From: an uncultured Sunxiuqinia sp.
GTDB lineage: Bacteria > Bacteroidota > Bacteroidia > Bacteroidales > Prolixibacteraceae
NCBI RefSeq assembly: GCF_963678245.1
Contig: NZ_OY782767.1
Location: 310,001 to 374,000, forward strand
Length of the DNA: 64,000 nt
Direction of reading: 5' to 3'
Each line of letters begins with the position of its first letter. Position 1 is the stretch's first letter. The notes below the pieces were generated by a model. The model was not told where the DNA came from. It saw nothing but the letters and a program-made list of their open reading frames with translations, and made no database searches. The position numbers and the translations under genes are program-made. Positions 11,803 through 19,398 of the stretch are shown here, one piece after another.

Positions 11803-12516
11803 ATGAGTACTTTTGAAAGTAGGGAGAAAAAATATAAAGTTCTTTTTTTTGATTTGGATCGGACTTTATGGGATTACAGGGAGAATTCGGAGCAAACATT
11901 GAAAGAACTGATCAAAAAACATATCCCCGAGCTAGGTGAGAAATTTGATGAGTATCTGTCGATATTTTACGATGTAAATGAGAGCTTATGGTTGGAATAC
12001 CGGGATGGGCGACTTTCAAAAGAGCGCTTGAGCACTCAACGATTCATTGACTCTTTTAAGTTTCTAGGGGTTGATGCAGAGCCCTTTGTGGATGAGTTTA
12101 GTGTTGATTACATTAAGGAAAGTCCGAATAAAACCAAATTGTTTCCTAAAACAATTGAGACTTTAGAATATTTAAAGAATGCAGGCTATCGAATGTATCT
12201 GTTGACCAATGGTTTTGTTGAAGTCCAAAAAGTTAAAATCAGAGATAGTAAGCTAGAACCTTTTTTTGAAAGGATGATAACTTCGGAGGAAGCTGGATAC
12301 CAAAAACCAGATAGGAGAATATTTGAGTTTGCACTAAATATCGTAAAGTCAAAAAAAGCCGATTGCTTAATGATAGGTGACGATTTGGAAAGTGATATTA
12401 AAGGAGCTCAAAATTTTGAAATTGATACTGTATTTTTCAACCAGACTGGAGCAATACATAACCATACCCCTACTTTTGAAATCAAACAATTAGACGAATT
12501 GAAAATGTTTTTATAG
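11803..12516 (+). CDS. HAD hydrolase, YjjG-like nucleotidase family
   Basis: The 237-residue protein has the haloacid dehalogenase motifs in order: the nucleophile pair D17 and D19 in FFDLDRTLWDY, motif II in LLTNGF, the motif III Lys in EEAGYQKPDRRIF and motif IV in MIGDDLESDI. The RTLWDY variant and the overall length match the YjjG/YfnB group, which removes phosphate from pyrimidine nucleotides and related compounds in the cytoplasm. The substrate cannot be fixed from sequence. It has no obvious operon partner; downstream DNA is decayed. Confidence 0.85.
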   Translation: MSTFESREKKYKVLFFDLDRTLWDYRENSEQTLKELIKKHIPELGEKFDEYLSIFYDVNESLWLEYRDGRLSKERLSTQRFIDSFKFLGVDAEPFVDEFSVDYIKESPNKTKLFPKTIETLEYLKNAGYRMYLLTNGFVEVQKVKIRDSKLEPFFERMITSEEAGYQKPDRRIFEFALNIVKSKKADCLMIGDDLESDIKGAQNFEIDTVFFNQTGAIHNHTPTFEIKQLDELKMFL

Positions 12517-12993
12517 ATTTAAATCTTACTGAAATTGGAAACATCGCTTTTGCTATCATTTTTACAGCCTTAGATGATTTATATAATTCAGGGAAGTTTA
12601 AAAAGGTAATGGTAAGATCCTACTTTTAGTGATGGAAAGCGGCAGATTCTATTATGGAATGGTTTTGTTGACAGTAAAATATCTTCCTTAATCTTTCAGA
12701 AAAGACACTTTTTAGATTCCGGAACTTTGACAAGTATCTGGAATTGAAAGATCAGGATAAATATTCAGATGTAATTCAATGGCTATTGCGTATTATAAAA
12801 GAAAAATACGATACTATCCAGAAAATTCGAAGACAAACATATGAAATAAGCCGATCGGTTTTCGTATTTGGTTATGTTTAATTTTGAAGAGGAGCTTCAC
12901 GCAAAAGACGAATTTCTGTCTGGAAAGGCTTTAAAAGGCTGTTCGTTAATTGAAATACACTATTGTTGCAGACAAACAATTATTTATAACAAA
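12517..12993 (+). other. Decayed coding DNA upstream of the HU pseudogene
   Basis: No intact gene. Two open stretches read like protein but have no proper start. One is 12678-12881 (includes DVIQWLLRIIKEKYDTIQKI) and the other is 12874-12990 (includes EEELHAKDEFLSGKALKG). They are in different frames and could be remnants of one or two lost genes. I do not recognise the families. Together with the HU pseudogene just downstream they mark this as a degenerating patch. Confidence 0.35.
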
Positions 12994-13266
12994 ATGAATA
13001 AACAGGAATAAGTAGCGGCTATGACCGATAAGTCAGGTTTTAGTAAAGTCAATAGTGAGAAATTTGTAGATGCCTTAGAAGAAACGGTAAAGGAGGCATT
13101 AAGTAAAGGAGAAAGCATTTAGTTAATTGGATTTGGAACTTTGTCGGTTTCTGAATCTCCCGTAAGCACAGATAGAAATCCGCAAACCTGAAAAGTATTG
13201 CAAATTGCCGTCAAGATTGTTGTGTAATTTAAAGTCGGGAAGACTCAGTATGAAACGTTGAATTGA
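12994..13266 (+). pseudogene. HU-family DNA-binding protein pseudogene with four in-frame stops
   Basis: Reading one frame from the ATG at 12994 gives an almost complete HU/IHF-like protein of about 90 codons: MNKQE, then VNSEKFVDALEETVKEALSKG, then LIGFGTLSVSE, DRNPQT and FKVGK. These match the HU core (start MNKAEL, LIGFGTF, GRNPQTG, FKPGK). Stops interrupt it at codons 6 (TAA), 43 (TAG), 66 (TGA) and 77 (TAA), with no frameshift. Each stop lies where a single substitution would restore a typical HU residue. A terminator hairpin still follows. A pseudogene is by far the simplest reading. Confidence 0.8.
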
Positions 13267-13281
13267 TTTGAGGAGAATATA

Positions 13282-13306
13282 AAAAAGCGAGATTCCCCCG
13301 CTTTTT
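13282..13306 (+). terminator. Intrinsic terminator after the HU pseudogene
   Basis: AAAAAGCG (13282-13289) pairs with CGCTTTTT (13299-13306), followed by ATCTTTTT. It is placed where the HU gene's terminator should be, which supports the view that this was once an expressed gene. Confidence 0.65.
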
Positions 13307-13402
13307 ATCTTTTTAAGGGTGATTATTCTTTCTGTGTAACGTTGACACCTGAACGGAGCCGGTCAGAAGCAATAAAAAAGCGACATTAAATGATTCTAAG
13401 TA

Positions 13403-13441
13403 TAAAAAGCATGTAAATATATTGTTATCAACATATTTACA
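13403..13441 (-). terminator. Intrinsic terminator of the agaS-kbaZ operon
   Basis: On the minus strand TGTAAATAT (13441-13433) pairs with ATATTTACA (13420-13412), and GCTTTTTATA follows. The hairpin overlaps the stop codon of the 108-residue ORF, which suggests that ORF is the last gene of the transcript. Confidence 0.6.
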
Positions 13442-13763
13442 AAAAGTGAATCTGTAAAATTTTACGATCAGGATACATCAAATAAAAAACAGCCTCAACA
13501 ATTTCAATCCCATATTCATAGGTAAAAAAAATGCTACTTCCTCTTTCTCCTGAAGGTTCCGCTATCCATAACACCTTAAAGTCCGGTTTAATTGAGTCAT
13601 CAATATTCGGATTCTTGATTTCTATCTCTTTTTCCATGACGTTCATATTTGGAATAATCTGAATACTATATTCTATTAGTAACTTTTGCGGCTGATTTTG
13701 TACACACTCTAAAGAATTCCTAGCAGATGTATCAGGTTTGTTCAGATATGATATTTGTTCCAA
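13437..13763 (-). CDS. Small hypothetical protein at the end of the agaS operon
   Basis: A 108-residue ORF 38 bases after kbaZ, ended by a hairpin terminator. There is no signal peptide and no motif I recognise. The C-terminal half (VLWIAEPSGERGSSIFFTYE) reads like a compact alpha/beta domain. It could be a truncated remnant of a larger protein, but the operon position and the terminator favour a transcribed gene. No function is proposed. Confidence 0.4.
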   Translation of the reverse strand: MEQISYLNKPDTSARNSLECVQNQPQKLLIEYSIQIIPNMNVMEKEIEIKNPNIDDSIKPDFKVLWIAEPSGERGSSIFFTYEYGIEIVEAVFYLMYPDRKILQIHFL

Positions 13764-13801
13764 TTGTTCTATACTCGGATAAAAAGTGACTTGCTACAAT
13801 T

Positions 13802-15172
13802 TTAACTTGATAAACCACAAGCTCTGGAGTATTTTCCTGTAACAATTTGAATATAACTGTATACCAATTCTTTTGGCGAAGTAGTTATTAGGCCTTCGCA
13901 TACTTGGTTAAACTGGACAGGCATGTACTGACTCAACACAGATGGTGGAATTCTGTATTTTTTCAGGTTATCAAATAGACGGTTTCGTGCAGCATCAACT
14001 TCAACCATTGGCCAGTAGTATCTTAAACGGTCAGAAAAACTATATTTACGTTTAAAAAGTTTTAGTTTTTCATCGCCTAGATAATATTTTTCCCAATATC
14101 GTGGTTCTTCTAGCATCGATTTTTCAATGGCATCTCTTAGTTTCGATAAATTTGGATTGTCTTTCCCCAATATTTCTATTTCCATTGCTTCCAGGGCAAA
14201 CAAAGCTTCGCGATAAGCAAAGGTTAGCCACGGCCCCACTTTTAAAATACAGAAGTGGTCTTCAACTAGCGCTTTTAAATTCGACTCGGTCTGATAATCA
14301 GTAGAATGTGCTTCGTATACGAGAGTGTCGAATTTTGTTATTGTTTTACTCAGTCCCGCGGCGTTTTTCCGTTGATACTGAAACACCTGATCATCCCCAA
14401 ATTCAACGCCCGGTTGTACAACAACTCCGATTACACGAGTCCACGCATCGGATAAACCTGTTTGGGAAAAGGAGTATTTTATTGAATCAACCGTTTGAGT
14501 AAGAGCTTTGGGTGATGTTGGAATAATTTCATCTTCTTTTTCTTGAGCTCCACCGGGCACAGGAACTTCTGTACCAACAATATATATGGGTTTCGGATTT
14601 CCCTGTTGATATTTTTCCCAGGCTTCTTCGGCCACTTTGCATAAAAAAGAGGTCCTTTCTGCAACAATATTGTCATCAAGGGGATTTTTTCTGTCACCAG
14701 CATCATCCTTACAATACATACTGGTATCTAAATGAATTTTTAAATATCCGGCCTTTATATATTCTTCGATAAGAACTTTGGCATTCGACATAGCCTCTTG
14801 CGCAGGAAGGTGTTGCCATGCATTGGGCCCTAAATGGTCACCGCCGAGTAAAACTTTGTTTTTGGGAAATCCGATTGTGTTGCACAATGAGTACACATAA
14901 GATACAAAATCGGCTGGTTTCATTCCGGTATATCCACCAAATTGATCAACCTGGTTCGATGTTGATTCAATGAGTAATATGCTGTTGTCTGCTTTAGCTT
15001 GCATAATGCACGCTATAAGAACATCGGAATTGGCCGAACAAACCGAATATAAGCCTTTTTTTATTCCCCGGCGATTCTCCGAAATTAGGTCTAAAAAAAT
15101 ATCAACTACACAGGATTCTTCTTGTATTGTATTTGTTATAGTTGTTAAATTACTTTTATGAGAACTATTCAT
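13802..15172 (-). CDS. kbaZ: Tagatose-bisphosphate aldolase subunit KbaZ/GatZ family
   Basis: The 456-residue protein matches the KbaZ/GatZ family along its length: IKKGLYSVCSANSDVL near the start, then GGDHLGPNAWQHLPA, LKIHLDTSMYCKDD and YIVGTEVPVPGGA. In E. coli this protein is needed for stability and activity of the class II aldolase KbaY/GatY, which cleaves tagatose 1,6-bisphosphate. No KbaY/GatY gene is next to it here. It follows agaS by 44 bases, and the pair points to galactosamine 6-phosphate or N-acetylgalactosamine breakdown. Kba and Gat paralogues are hard to tell apart; the AgaS neighbour favours the kba/aga type. Confidence 0.87.
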   Translation of the reverse strand: MNSSHKSNLTTITNTIQEESCVVDIFLDLISENRRGIKKGLYSVCSANSDVLIACIMQAKADNSILLIESTSNQVDQFGGYTGMKPADFVSYVYSLCNTIGFPKNKVLLGGDHLGPNAWQHLPAQEAMSNAKVLIEEYIKAGYLKIHLDTSMYCKDDAGDRKNPLDDNIVAERTSFLCKVAEEAWEKYQQGNPKPIYIVGTEVPVPGGAQEKEDEIIPTSPKALTQTVDSIKYSFSQTGLSDAWTRVIGVVVQPGVEFGDDQVFQYQRKNAAGLSKTITKFDTLVYEAHSTDYQTESNLKALVEDHFCILKVGPWLTFAYREALFALEAMEIEILGKDNPNLSKLRDAIEKSMLEEPRYWEKYYLGDEKLKLFKRKYSFSDRLRYYWPMVEVDAARNRLFDNLKKYRIPPSVLSQYMPVQFNQVCEGLITTSPKELVYSYIQIVTGKYSRACGLSS

Positions 15173-15216
15173 ATAATTATATTTTTGATTTAATCTGTCT
15201 AGTTTATTTTTATTGA

Positions 15217-16386
15217 TTATTTTTCCATTTGATAGATGTTGACTCCTTTTACAACCCGGCTTATTGCGTTGCTTTTTGATGGAGAATCGGGAGATAACCC
15301 AAGATTCAAAGATTTATAAAATCCGATTATTTGAGCAGGAAGAATATAGAACACGGTTAGAAACTCTTCAGGAAGGGTGTTTGCTGCCTTAGTGAATTGC
15401 ACTGAATAGTCAAAGTCTGACTTTTTCTCTGAAAAGATATTTCCGATAGCTACAGAAACCTCTTTTGCTTTGGTTTCTTCCACTGAATTTATCAAATCGC
15501 GCTCATAAAGATTAGAATATGAGTTATTTGAGATAAGGTAGACGATTATTGTGGATTCGTTAACAATTGCTTTTGGGCCATGTCTAAAACCGAGAAACGA
15601 ATCAAATTTGCAGATGATTTGTCCGTCTGTCAGCTCCTGAACTTTCAGATGCGATTCATGAGCGATGCCCAGTAACGGACCAGAGCCCAAAAACACCATG
15701 CGTTTGCAATCGTGCTTTGCAATTTCTTTCAGAGTTTGAAGACCTTCTGAAAGAATTGAATTGGCTAGTTCCTGTATGGTTCCAATTACTGGTGCTAATG
15801 AATCAAGTTCGTGAACATATAGAAGGAGCAAACCAGTGAGCAGCATAGATGAAAAAGAACTTGTCATTGCGAGCGACAGGTCGTTTGTTCGTTCCGGAAG
15901 TAAGAACGTGTACGAATTCTCATTATTAGCCTTTTGAGCCAACTCACCGTCTTTATTACAGGTAATGTTTAATTCATATAAATTATTGCAATGTGTTCTT
16001 GCCAGTTCAACAGCAGCAGTGCTTTCGGGGCTATTGCCCGAGCGGGCAAATGAAATAAGTAATGTTGGTTCTGACGAAATGAAATAATGGTCGGGATGGG
16101 TTATTAGATCGGTAGTTCCTATTGCCTGACAATTGACTTGCATTTTTTTTATGTAGACACCTTCAAGTGCTTCTCCGATAAATGCCGATGATCCGGCACC
16201 AGTGAGAATTACTCTTAGTGTTTGATGCGCAAATACTTTATCGAGAAATGTAATGATTTCACTTCTCTCTTTCTGGAATTTGCTATAAGTCTGCTCCCAC
16301 ATTTCGGGTTGACTGCATATTTCCCTTGCAGTGTGAATACCTCCATTGGAGTTTAGTTCCTCGGTAGAATAATTTAAATAACTCAT
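15217..16386 (-). CDS. agaS: SIS-domain galactosamine-6-phosphate deaminase/isomerase AgaS
   Basis: The 389-residue protein has two sugar-isomerase (SIS) domains. The first (about 45-200) includes VILTGAGSSAFIGEALEG and ARSGNSPESTAAVELA; the second (about 215-370) includes MVFLGSGPLLGIAHESHLK and FRHGPKAIVNEST. This is the AgaS pattern. AgaS converts galactosamine 6-phosphate to tagatose 6-phosphate and ammonia in the cytoplasm. It is the first gene of a minus-strand operon with kbaZ. A PTS is absent; import would probably go through SusC/D-type systems with a separate kinase. Confidence 0.87.
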   Translation of the reverse strand: MSYLNYSTEELNSNGGIHTAREICSQPEMWEQTYSKFQKERSEIITFLDKVFAHQTLRVILTGAGSSAFIGEALEGVYIKKMQVNCQAIGTTDLITHPDHYFISSEPTLLISFARSGNSPESTAAVELARTHCNNLYELNITCNKDGELAQKANNENSYTFLLPERTNDLSLAMTSSFSSMLLTGLLLLYVHELDSLAPVIGTIQELANSILSEGLQTLKEIAKHDCKRMVFLGSGPLLGIAHESHLKVQELTDGQIICKFDSFLGFRHGPKAIVNESTIIVYLISNNSYSNLYERDLINSVEETKAKEVSVAIGNIFSEKKSDFDYSVQFTKAANTLPEEFLTVFYILPAQIIGFYKSLNLGLSPDSPSKSNAISRVVKGVNIYQMEK

Positions 16387-17111
16387 TTTAATGTATTTTT
16401 TTCAGCAGTTATATCCCGAAATAGCAACTTTCCCTAGTCGACCAATAGTGAACTACAGATTTAATTTTTGAGTTTTTCATTAAATGGAGCTGAGAGAAAC
16501 GGAGTATTTACATACGCCAGATAATAGTTAAGAAACCATTACTTATGGCTTAAAAGAGTACTGTACGTGGATAAAAAATCCTGATATAAAATATGAAGCA
16601 CACATAAAAGGAATGAGAAAGTGAGCACTACAGTAAATTATGTTAATATAGAGCTTGATGATTCGAGATGGGCTGTAAGTATATTTTCCTTTTTCCATTG
16701 AATATATTGGAAACTGATTAGGTGTATTGGTTGCTGGTTGAATTAAGCTTAAAGCTCTCTGTATTTTTTAAGTCTCTTCAATTTTACATCAGTATACTAT
16801 CAGAAATGCTACAAAATCAGCATATAGTATAAAGTATTAGAACTAATGTCGTCAAAAAAAAATACAATAGCTGTACTAGGGAAATATAGAAACCTTGGAT
16901 ATAGTATGTAAGAAAAATAATCCTTATTCAATGGAAAAAAATATTGAAGACCGTTTTGATCGATTTCCTGAAATTGGGAAAACCTCTCTTACTATTCCCC
17001 TTTTGCATGGAAATTTATCGATGATATTTAAACTTTATTTTAGATACAAACTGCCTTTTTCTTGGCATTTGTATACATGTTTTCAGATTCATTAACATAA
17101 AATTAACTCTT
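16387..17111. other. Intergenic region with degenerate fragments
   Basis: This 725-base interval lies between the divergent agaS operon and a T9SS protein gene and has no intact gene. From the ATG at 16482 a frame with two in-frame stops encodes peptide-like text (ETITYGLKEYCTWIKNPDIK) that I cannot assign. Further on is a possible PfkB-kinase start fragment, listed separately. Promoters for both flanking genes must lie here, but no TAnnTTTG box with a good upstream element is evident. Confidence 0.4.
16940..17032 (+). pseudogene. Possible remnant of a PfkB sugar kinase N-terminus
   Basis: The translation NIEDRFDRFPEIGK and following residues resembles the N-terminus of the PfkB kinase at 21553 (NRIDRFPEMGK). 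By eye, 24 of 33 bases match over the core, and the later text HGNLSMIF parallels LGSSSAIF. It stops soon after. It may be a broken copy of such a kinase, or chance similarity over a short stretch. Confidence 0.3.
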
Positions 17112-18902
17112 ATGAAAAGAAAATTACTTTTTTTGTTTGCTTTAGTATTTGTGCTTCTATCTAGTGCAAATGCACAAAAGAAAACCATTGCCTTTGTTGA
17201 AGATCCATCCAATTTTTCCACTTTACAAGATGGAGTAAAAAATGCACTTACGGCTGCAAACTACGATGTCACAACTATTTCGGTAGCTGATGGTATTGAT
17301 TTTGATGTTTTGAATAATTTTGGAGTAGTTATAATGAGCAGGACGATTACCAGTAATGCGGTAGCTGAAGCAGCCAGCTGGGCACAATTGGATGTTCCGA
17401 TGCTTGTTATGAGTCCTTACGTATTGGGCTACGATAAGCTAAACTTTCTAGGAGGAATAGATAATACTTATGTAGGTAAATCGGAAGATGGCACAGCCAC
17501 TACCATAACGCAAGCTACACCATTAGTTGAGGATGATGTATTTCAAGGAGTAACAAGCGATGGCGCAGATTTCGATTTCTACACCTCTTTTTACAATATT
17601 CCTTATTACAAAGTTGCAGATTTTACTGCTTATGATAACTCGGGAATTCCTATGGTTGCCATTAAAGAGGGCTCAGCTCTTGGAGGAGATGGTTCGGTAA
17701 TTATGGCCCGTTGGCCTGCAAACAAAGAAACCTATCCTGGTTCGGGAACTACACCGGTAGCTGCTCGCTCTTATATTGGAATTGGAGCCGACGTTTGGGG
17801 AGGCCCTTATAATTACGATAACTATACTGATCAGTCAAAGCAACTTCTCTTAAATGAAGTGAGTTATTTGATGAGCCTTTCAAAAAATGGTAACGTTTCA
17901 GGTGGAAACTCAAATGCAACCATTGCATTTATTGAGGATCCTAACAATTTTTCCACTTTACAGGACGGAGTAAAAGAGGCTTTGACTGCTGCAAACTACA
18001 ATGTTACAATTATGTCAGTAGATGATGGATTCGATTTTGATGTATTAGCAAACTATGGAGTAGTTATAATGAGCAGAACGATTACTAGTAACGCAGTAAC
18101 TGAAGCGGCCAGTTGGGCCGAATTAGATGTTCCTATGCTTGTAATGAGTCCCTATGTACTAGGCTATGATAAGCTAAACTTTCTTGGAGGAATAGACAAC
18201 ACTTATGTAAATAAATCGGAAGATGGTACAGCCACTACCATTACACAAGCTACACCATTAGTTGAGGATGATGTATTTGAAGGAGTAACAAGCAATGGCG
18301 CAGACTTTGATTTCTATACATCTTTTTACAATATTCCTTATTACAAAGCTTCAGACTTTACAGCTTATGAAAATTCAGGAATACCGATGGTTGCCATCAA
18401 GAATGGCTCAGTTCTTGGAGGAGATGGGGCGGTAATTATGGCTCGTTGGCCTGCAAACACAGAAACCTATCCTGGTTCGGGAACAACTCCGGCAGCCGTT
18501 CGCTCTTATATTGGAATTGGAGCCGACGTTTGGGGAGGGCCTTATAATTACGATAACTATACTGATCAGTCGAAGAAACTACTCGTGAACGAAGTAGGTT
18601 ATTTAATGAGTTTATCAACCGAGACTCCTACAAGTGTTAATCATTCGCTATTTAGTACAGAAGCCTCTGTTAATGTCTATCCGAACCCTTCAATCGATGG
18701 AGAAATTATGTTAACACTAACAGAGAAAACTCAGAAATCTGCCATTTTAAAAATACACTCTATTACCGGTCGGATGGTATATACAACAGATTTAGGGTAC
18801 GAAGACAACTATACCCTAAATATCAACTTAAATAAAGGAATTTATCTGGCAACAATTATCCAAGATGGTAAAAAAACAAGTAAAAAAATAATAGTTCAGT
18901 AG
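17112..18902 (+). CDS. T9SS-exported protein with a tandem 245-residue duplication
   Basis: A 596-residue secreted protein with signal peptide MKRKLLFLFALVFVLLSSANA. Two nearly identical modules follow (about 25-257 and 270-502), each beginning TIAFVEDPxNFSTLQDGVK and containing VPMLVMSPYVLGYDKLNFLGG and YIGIGADVWGGPYNYDNYTDQS. The C-terminal 75 residues are a type A T9SS sorting domain (VNVYPNPSIDGEIMLTL, ending KKIIVQ), so the protein should reach the cell surface. The modules look like an alpha/beta (flavodoxin or glutaminase-like) fold, but I do not recognise the family. No catalytic motif is evident. It is monocistronic, with a hairpin downstream. Confidence 0.8.
   Translation: MKRKLLFLFALVFVLLSSANAQKKTIAFVEDPSNFSTLQDGVKNALTAANYDVTTISVADGIDFDVLNNFGVVIMSRTITSNAVAEAASWAQLDVPMLVMSPYVLGYDKLNFLGGIDNTYVGKSEDGTATTITQATPLVEDDVFQGVTSDGADFDFYTSFYNIPYYKVADFTAYDNSGIPMVAIKEGSALGGDGSVIMARWPANKETYPGSGTTPVAARSYIGIGADVWGGPYNYDNYTDQSKQLLLNEVSYLMSLSKNGNVSGGNSNATIAFIEDPNNFSTLQDGVKEALTAANYNVTIMSVDDGFDFDVLANYGVVIMSRTITSNAVTEAASWAELDVPMLVMSPYVLGYDKLNFLGGIDNTYVNKSEDGTATTITQATPLVEDDVFEGVTSNGADFDFYTSFYNIPYYKASDFTAYENSGIPMVAIKNGSVLGGDGAVIMARWPANTETYPGSGTTPAAVRSYIGIGADVWGGPYNYDNYTDQSKKLLVNEVGYLMSLSTETPTSVNHSLFSTEASVNVYPNPSIDGEIMLTLTEKTQKSAILKIHSITGRMVYTTDLGYEDNYTLNINLNKGIYLATIIQDGKKTSKKIIVQ
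17184..17882 (+). repeat. Tandem duplication inside the T9SS protein gene, copy 1
   Basis: Copy 1 aligns with 17919-18617 at a constant offset of 735 bases (245 codons) with no visible indel. Most differences are single bases. Long identical stretches suggest a fairly recent duplication or continuing gene conversion. Confidence 0.9.
17919..18617 (+). repeat. Tandem duplication inside the T9SS protein gene, copy 2
   Basis: Second copy of the 735-base-period duplication; it begins ACCATTGCATTTATTGAGG and ends just before the linker to the sorting domain. Confidence 0.9.
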
Positions 18903-18944
18903 ATTAACTAAGATTATTGTTCTATTAGAAAGTTTTTATTAATT

Positions 18945-18979
18945 AATGGTGATTCTCGTATAAAACGAGGATCACCATT
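18945..18979 (+). terminator. Intrinsic terminator-like hairpin
   Basis: AATGGTGAT-T-CTCGT (18945-18959) pairs with ACGAG-G-ATCACCATT (18965-18979), a long stem with one mismatch, 40 bases after the stop codon of the duplicated T9SS gene. Confidence 0.65.
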
Positions 18980-19398
18980 GGTTTACTGGATAAAAAATTT
19001 AAAATCTTAGAATTATAGCAAGTATTTAATTATGTGGAGAAGATTTTATCTGATAATGAGTGTGCCGAAATTATAAACTGGGGAAAATTGAAAACTGGGT
19101 AATGATTTTATTTGAATTTTTTTTATCATAATCGTTGACGGAAAATAATTTTCTTCGAACTTGGATACTTGAAAATGGAAACATGATATGTTCAATAACT
19201 GAAAGGAGGAGCGGTCCTGAAGTGAGGGACATTACAAATGGGTTTCTACTTTTTCTTCATAAAACCATAATGAAAATATCATAATTTTCACCACTTCAAA
19301 TACGAAAACAAAGGAGAAAGAATAAAATTAAAGTGAGTTACTAAATAACCTTTTACGAAAACCCAGAATTTAGGTTAAGAATCAAAAAAATTAATTAA
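18980..19398. other. Non-coding interval before the beta-helix gene
   Basis: No ORF worth reporting. A purine-rich stretch (GAAAGGAGGAGCGG at 19201-19214) is too far upstream to be the ribosome binding site of the gene at 19399. No promoter is assigned. Confidence 0.4.

Noticed and set aside
12994-13266. Stop-codon recoding in the HU-like gene
   Set aside because: All three stop codons occur and the rest of the window uses them normally, so a pseudogene is the simpler reading.
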